The notes beneath the pieces were generated by a model that was not told the origin of the DNA, ran no database searches, and saw only the letters and a list, made by a program, of their open reading frames with translations. Below are positions 62,347-64,000 of a DNA stretch of 64,000 nucleotides, in pieces. The stretch is from NCBI RefSeq assembly GCF_014698065.1, contig NZ_JACJSI010000036.1, positions 1,670 to 65,669 on the forward strand. The letters are read 5' to 3'. Within the stretch, counting starts at the first letter, position 1. Every line of letters begins with the position of its first letter. Both the position numbers and the translations under genes were made by a program. Origin of the DNA: Nostoc flagelliforme FACHB-838. GTDB taxonomy: Bacteria > Cyanobacteriota > Cyanobacteriia > Cyanobacteriales > Nostocaceae.

Positions 62347-62535
62347 ATGCCTACTGCTGCTCAAGTAGCAAGTTTGTATCGTATTAGCTATCAACTGACG
62401 TATATCATGCTTCAACCCATATACCTCATTTGTGTTGATAATAGGACTCGTAATATATACATCCTTGCTGGGTATGACGAAGAGATTAAATTCCAAATTT
62501 TACCCAACGGAGATTTGTCTGATGAGCCGAATTAA
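62347..62535 (+). CDS. DUF6888-type small protein
   Basis: 62 residues: MLQPIYLICVDNRTRNIYILAG followed by EEIKFQILPNG matches short Nostoc proteins (xxPIDLxxxDxRTxxVYILAGExxxIxIxPxG). It overlaps the next gene by 14 nt. The two families are usually adjacent; function unknown. Confidence 0.65.
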   Translation: MPTAAQVASLYRISYQLTYIMLQPIYLICVDNRTRNIYILAGYDEEIKFQILPNGDLSDEPN

Positions 62536-62773
62536 TTACGATTCAATGTCTGATATTGAATTAAAACAGTATTTTCTTAAGCATCGTGGAGATGAAGCTG
62601 CTTTTCAAGCATACTTGGACAGGATTAACCAGCGTCCGCGTAGGATTGTTGCAAGCCCCAACGATCCCGATTTTGATGATAAGGTTCAAGCAGCGATTCG
62701 CCAAAAGCTAGAAGCAGCAAAAAGCAGTGGTCAGCAGGCTAACACTGCCTTGGAGACGACCGATCAGGAGTGA
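62522..62773 (+). CDS. DUF6887-type small protein
   Basis: 83 residues from MSRINYDSMSDIELKQYFLKH: the (M)SxxELKxYxLxHRxDxxAFxxYxDR pattern of DUF6887, then a Lys/Gln-rich tail. Start at ATG 62522 inside the previous gene; the open frame back to 62432 is out of family. Companion of the DUF6888 gene. Confidence 0.7.
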   Translation: MSRINYDSMSDIELKQYFLKHRGDEAAFQAYLDRINQRPRRIVASPNDPDFDDKVQAAIRQKLEAAKSSGQQANTALETTDQE

Positions 62774-63150
62774 TTTGTAAGAGCCAAAGAAAGGTTATCT
62801 ACAAAGCACACAATTTCGTAATTGCTTCCAAAGATTCTGATTTTCATCAGCGCAGTCTTCTATATGGTCATGCGCCCAAATTATATCTATCTCCGTATTG
62901 GCAAAAGCCTAACTTCTAAAATTCTGCAAATCCTGCGAGATAATTCTTGAACATCAAGACTTGTTGGATGAGTGAACAGGAACACTAGTTTCGGAAAATA
63001 GTTGAATACAAACAGATATTTCCTAAACTGTCAACCGAAAAACTTAAGCAACGGTTATACAATAGTGGTGGTTTTCTTTATAAAAAGGCAGCGATCGCCC
63101 TTCGAGAATTGGTAGAAGAGAGAGAACAGCAGTTGCTTGAAGAAAATACT
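62774..63150. other. Intergenic region with upstream coding remnant
   Basis: From a TAG near 62986 the frame of the next gene is already open (VEYKQIFPKLSTEKLKQRLY) but has no ATG or GTG; it may be the lost N-terminal part of that gene. The rest shows nothing. Confidence 0.35.
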
Positions 63151-63588
63151 ATGGAGCGTATAAGCCTCATTCGTAGTTTGAGTGAATTAGACGGTACTTG
63201 CTATTTTGAGATATTACCAGGTAAGTATGAAGGAAATTGTTGGAATCAAAACTCTGTATTCATTACAGAGGAAATTTTTGGTTATTTTGAGCCAGTTTTT
63301 GAACGTCATGAACCTGATTTTGACCACTACGCATTCATGGCGATTGGAAAAGATGTTTGGACACTGATTATTAGTGATTTTAGTAATTTGATGCAAGTGC
63401 TGGAGCAGTCTCAAGATGTTCAAGAACTTGAAGGTAAAGTGGGATTTGTCTTCAGAGATTCAATGTGCCGTTTTGCGAGTGATTTTCGGTCTAATGCAAT
63501 GACTTTAGCAGGCGTATTGAGAGAGTTGTCAGAATGGCTTGAAGAACAGTTAAAGAACCATGACTGTATCTCAGTATTAGGCATATAA
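63151..63588 (+). CDS. Hypothetical acidic protein, possibly N-terminally truncated
   Basis: 145 residues from MERISLIRSLSELDGTCYF, acidic, with GYFEPVFERHEPDFDHYAFM, IGKDVWTLIISDFSNL and an amphipathic C-terminus (RELSEWLEEQL). The frame continues open upstream through a TTG at 63109 to about 62989. Size and composition recall immunity or SMI1-like proteins, but no signature is clear. Not recognised. Confidence 0.5.
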   Translation: MERISLIRSLSELDGTCYFEILPGKYEGNCWNQNSVFITEEIFGYFEPVFERHEPDFDHYAFMAIGKDVWTLIISDFSNLMQVLEQSQDVQELEGKVGFVFRDSMCRFASDFRSNAMTLAGVLRELSEWLEEQLKNHDCISVLGI

Positions 63589-63909
63589 TTTTCTGCTCGT
63601 GCTTCAGCAAAGGAGTTTGGGCTAGAGGATTGCTTCGCTGGTTATCTCCCAAAGCCAGAAGCAATGATTGATGATCAACCATTTCCGGCTTGGGGAAACT
63701 TATCAAAATGCTTGGTGAAGAGAGTTAACACGGCGTTGAAGCCAAAGGCTGAAAGGTTATTTGGTGAGAATATCAGGCTATCTGCATCCGTTCAATTTTT
63801 CCGTTACCCTAAAGCAAGCAACCTACAGATGGGTCTAAATTGCCGTCTGAAACTGTCTTTTCTACGTAACGCTGCACGAACAATTTTGAAGAATTCTTTT
63901 GACTTCTGA
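63589..63909 (+). pseudogene. Open stretch in the same frame as the preceding gene
   Basis: Directly after the TAA of the preceding gene the same frame is open for 106 codons (SARASAKEFGLEDCFAGYL, DDQPFPAWGNLSKC, LFGENIRLSASVQFFRYP). A start is available only at ATG 63664 (81 residues). Unrecognised; either a separate small gene or the tail of a longer gene split by one stop. Confidence 0.35.
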
Positions 63910-63918
63910 ATTTAAAAA

Positions 63919-64000
63919 ATGTCCCGTTCTGGATATACACTCCCGGTATTTGCCTGCGCTGCTGCTGTTGCAGCTTTCCATTGGTTACGCGATCGCCAAC
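63919..64000 (+). CDS. cbiD: Cobalt-precorrin-5B C1-methyltransferase (5' part)
   Basis: ATG at 63919 opens MSRSGYTLPVFACAAAVAAF then HWLRDRQ to the window edge. RSGYTLPVFACA is the characteristic N-terminus of CbiD, the methylase and ring-contraction partner in anaerobic cobalamin synthesis. Only 27 codons are visible. Confidence 0.82.
   Translation, partial: MSRSGYTLPVFACAAAVAAFHWLRDRQ

Noticed and set aside
1-64000. tRNA or rRNA genes
   Set aside because: No cloverleaf with the usual GGTTCGAATC-type arm and no rRNA-like conserved stretch was found by eye.

Overview
The window is a chromosomal stretch of a filamentous, Nostoc/Anabaena-type cyanobacterium. The evidence is the very frequent octamer GCGATCGC (HIP1), chlorophyll genes for both magnesium insertion (chlH) and light-independent protochlorophyllide reduction (chlB), an NblS/Hik33-type sensor kinase, cyanobacteria-restricted families (DUF3177, DUF4278, CyRepA1-type replication protein, pentapeptide-repeat and TPR proteins), and small dispersed repeats of the kind described from Nostoc.

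Layout. 1-5.7 kb is an accessory island: a Uma2-type nuclease, a hicB remnant joined to an inverted-repeat element, a ParE-type and a MazF-type toxin-antitoxin pair, a dense cluster of about 57-bp repeats whose HIP1 sites carry 21- and 27-bp insertions, and a caspase-fold protease. 5.9-9.9 kb is chlH. 10.3-16.4 kb holds two more toxin/antitoxin-like pairs, an MFS remnant, a family 2 glycosyltransferase, and a two-gene unit encoding an HsdR_N-type nuclease domain fused to a ParA ATPase plus a ParB-like protein. 16.5-21.8 kb is housekeeping (nblS, purD, an extended-SDR epimerase). 22.4-29.6 kb is signalling: a frameshifted PAS-GGDEF-EAL gene and a tightly overlapping minus-strand operon of HTH regulator, multi-PAS kinase, response regulator and hybrid kinase. 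29.7-33 kb has a 21-bp minisatellite with 84-bp higher-order structure, a collapsed pentapeptide gene and two intact ones. 33.3-40.9 kb has an FAD oxidoreductase, a Crp/Fnr regulator, a large TPR protein and a CyRepA1-like plasmid replication protein. 41-44.5 kb has small accessory genes, VapBC and a toxin/immunity-like pair lying between two copies of the chlB 3' end. 44.7-55.7 kb is chlB, a DUF6745 pair, topA, aroQ, a degenerate ADP-ribosylglycohydrolase and a 7TM-HD phosphohydrolase. 55.8-64 kb has nested inverted-repeat elements, a TetR regulator divergent from a frameshifted Rieske protein with operator-like sites between them, a dipeptide epimerase, several gene remnants, an IS5-type remnant, small conserved cyanobacterial proteins and the start of cbiD.

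How it works together. The core genes serve chlorophyll synthesis, purine, shikimate and cobalamin metabolism, DNA topology and stress signalling. Between them lie mobile or selfish pieces: at least five toxin-antitoxin-like pairs, inverted-repeat elements, an IS remnant, minisatellites and HIP1-targeted micro-insertions, some of which sit in frame inside intact genes. The best candidates for something little described are the nuclease-ParA/ParB unit (12797-14895), the toxin/immunity-like cassette bracketed by two chlB ends (43639-44742), the stand-alone caspase-like protein in the repeat island, and the multiple-of-three micro-insertions in HIP1. All functions are read from sequence patterns and family knowledge; no database search was run.
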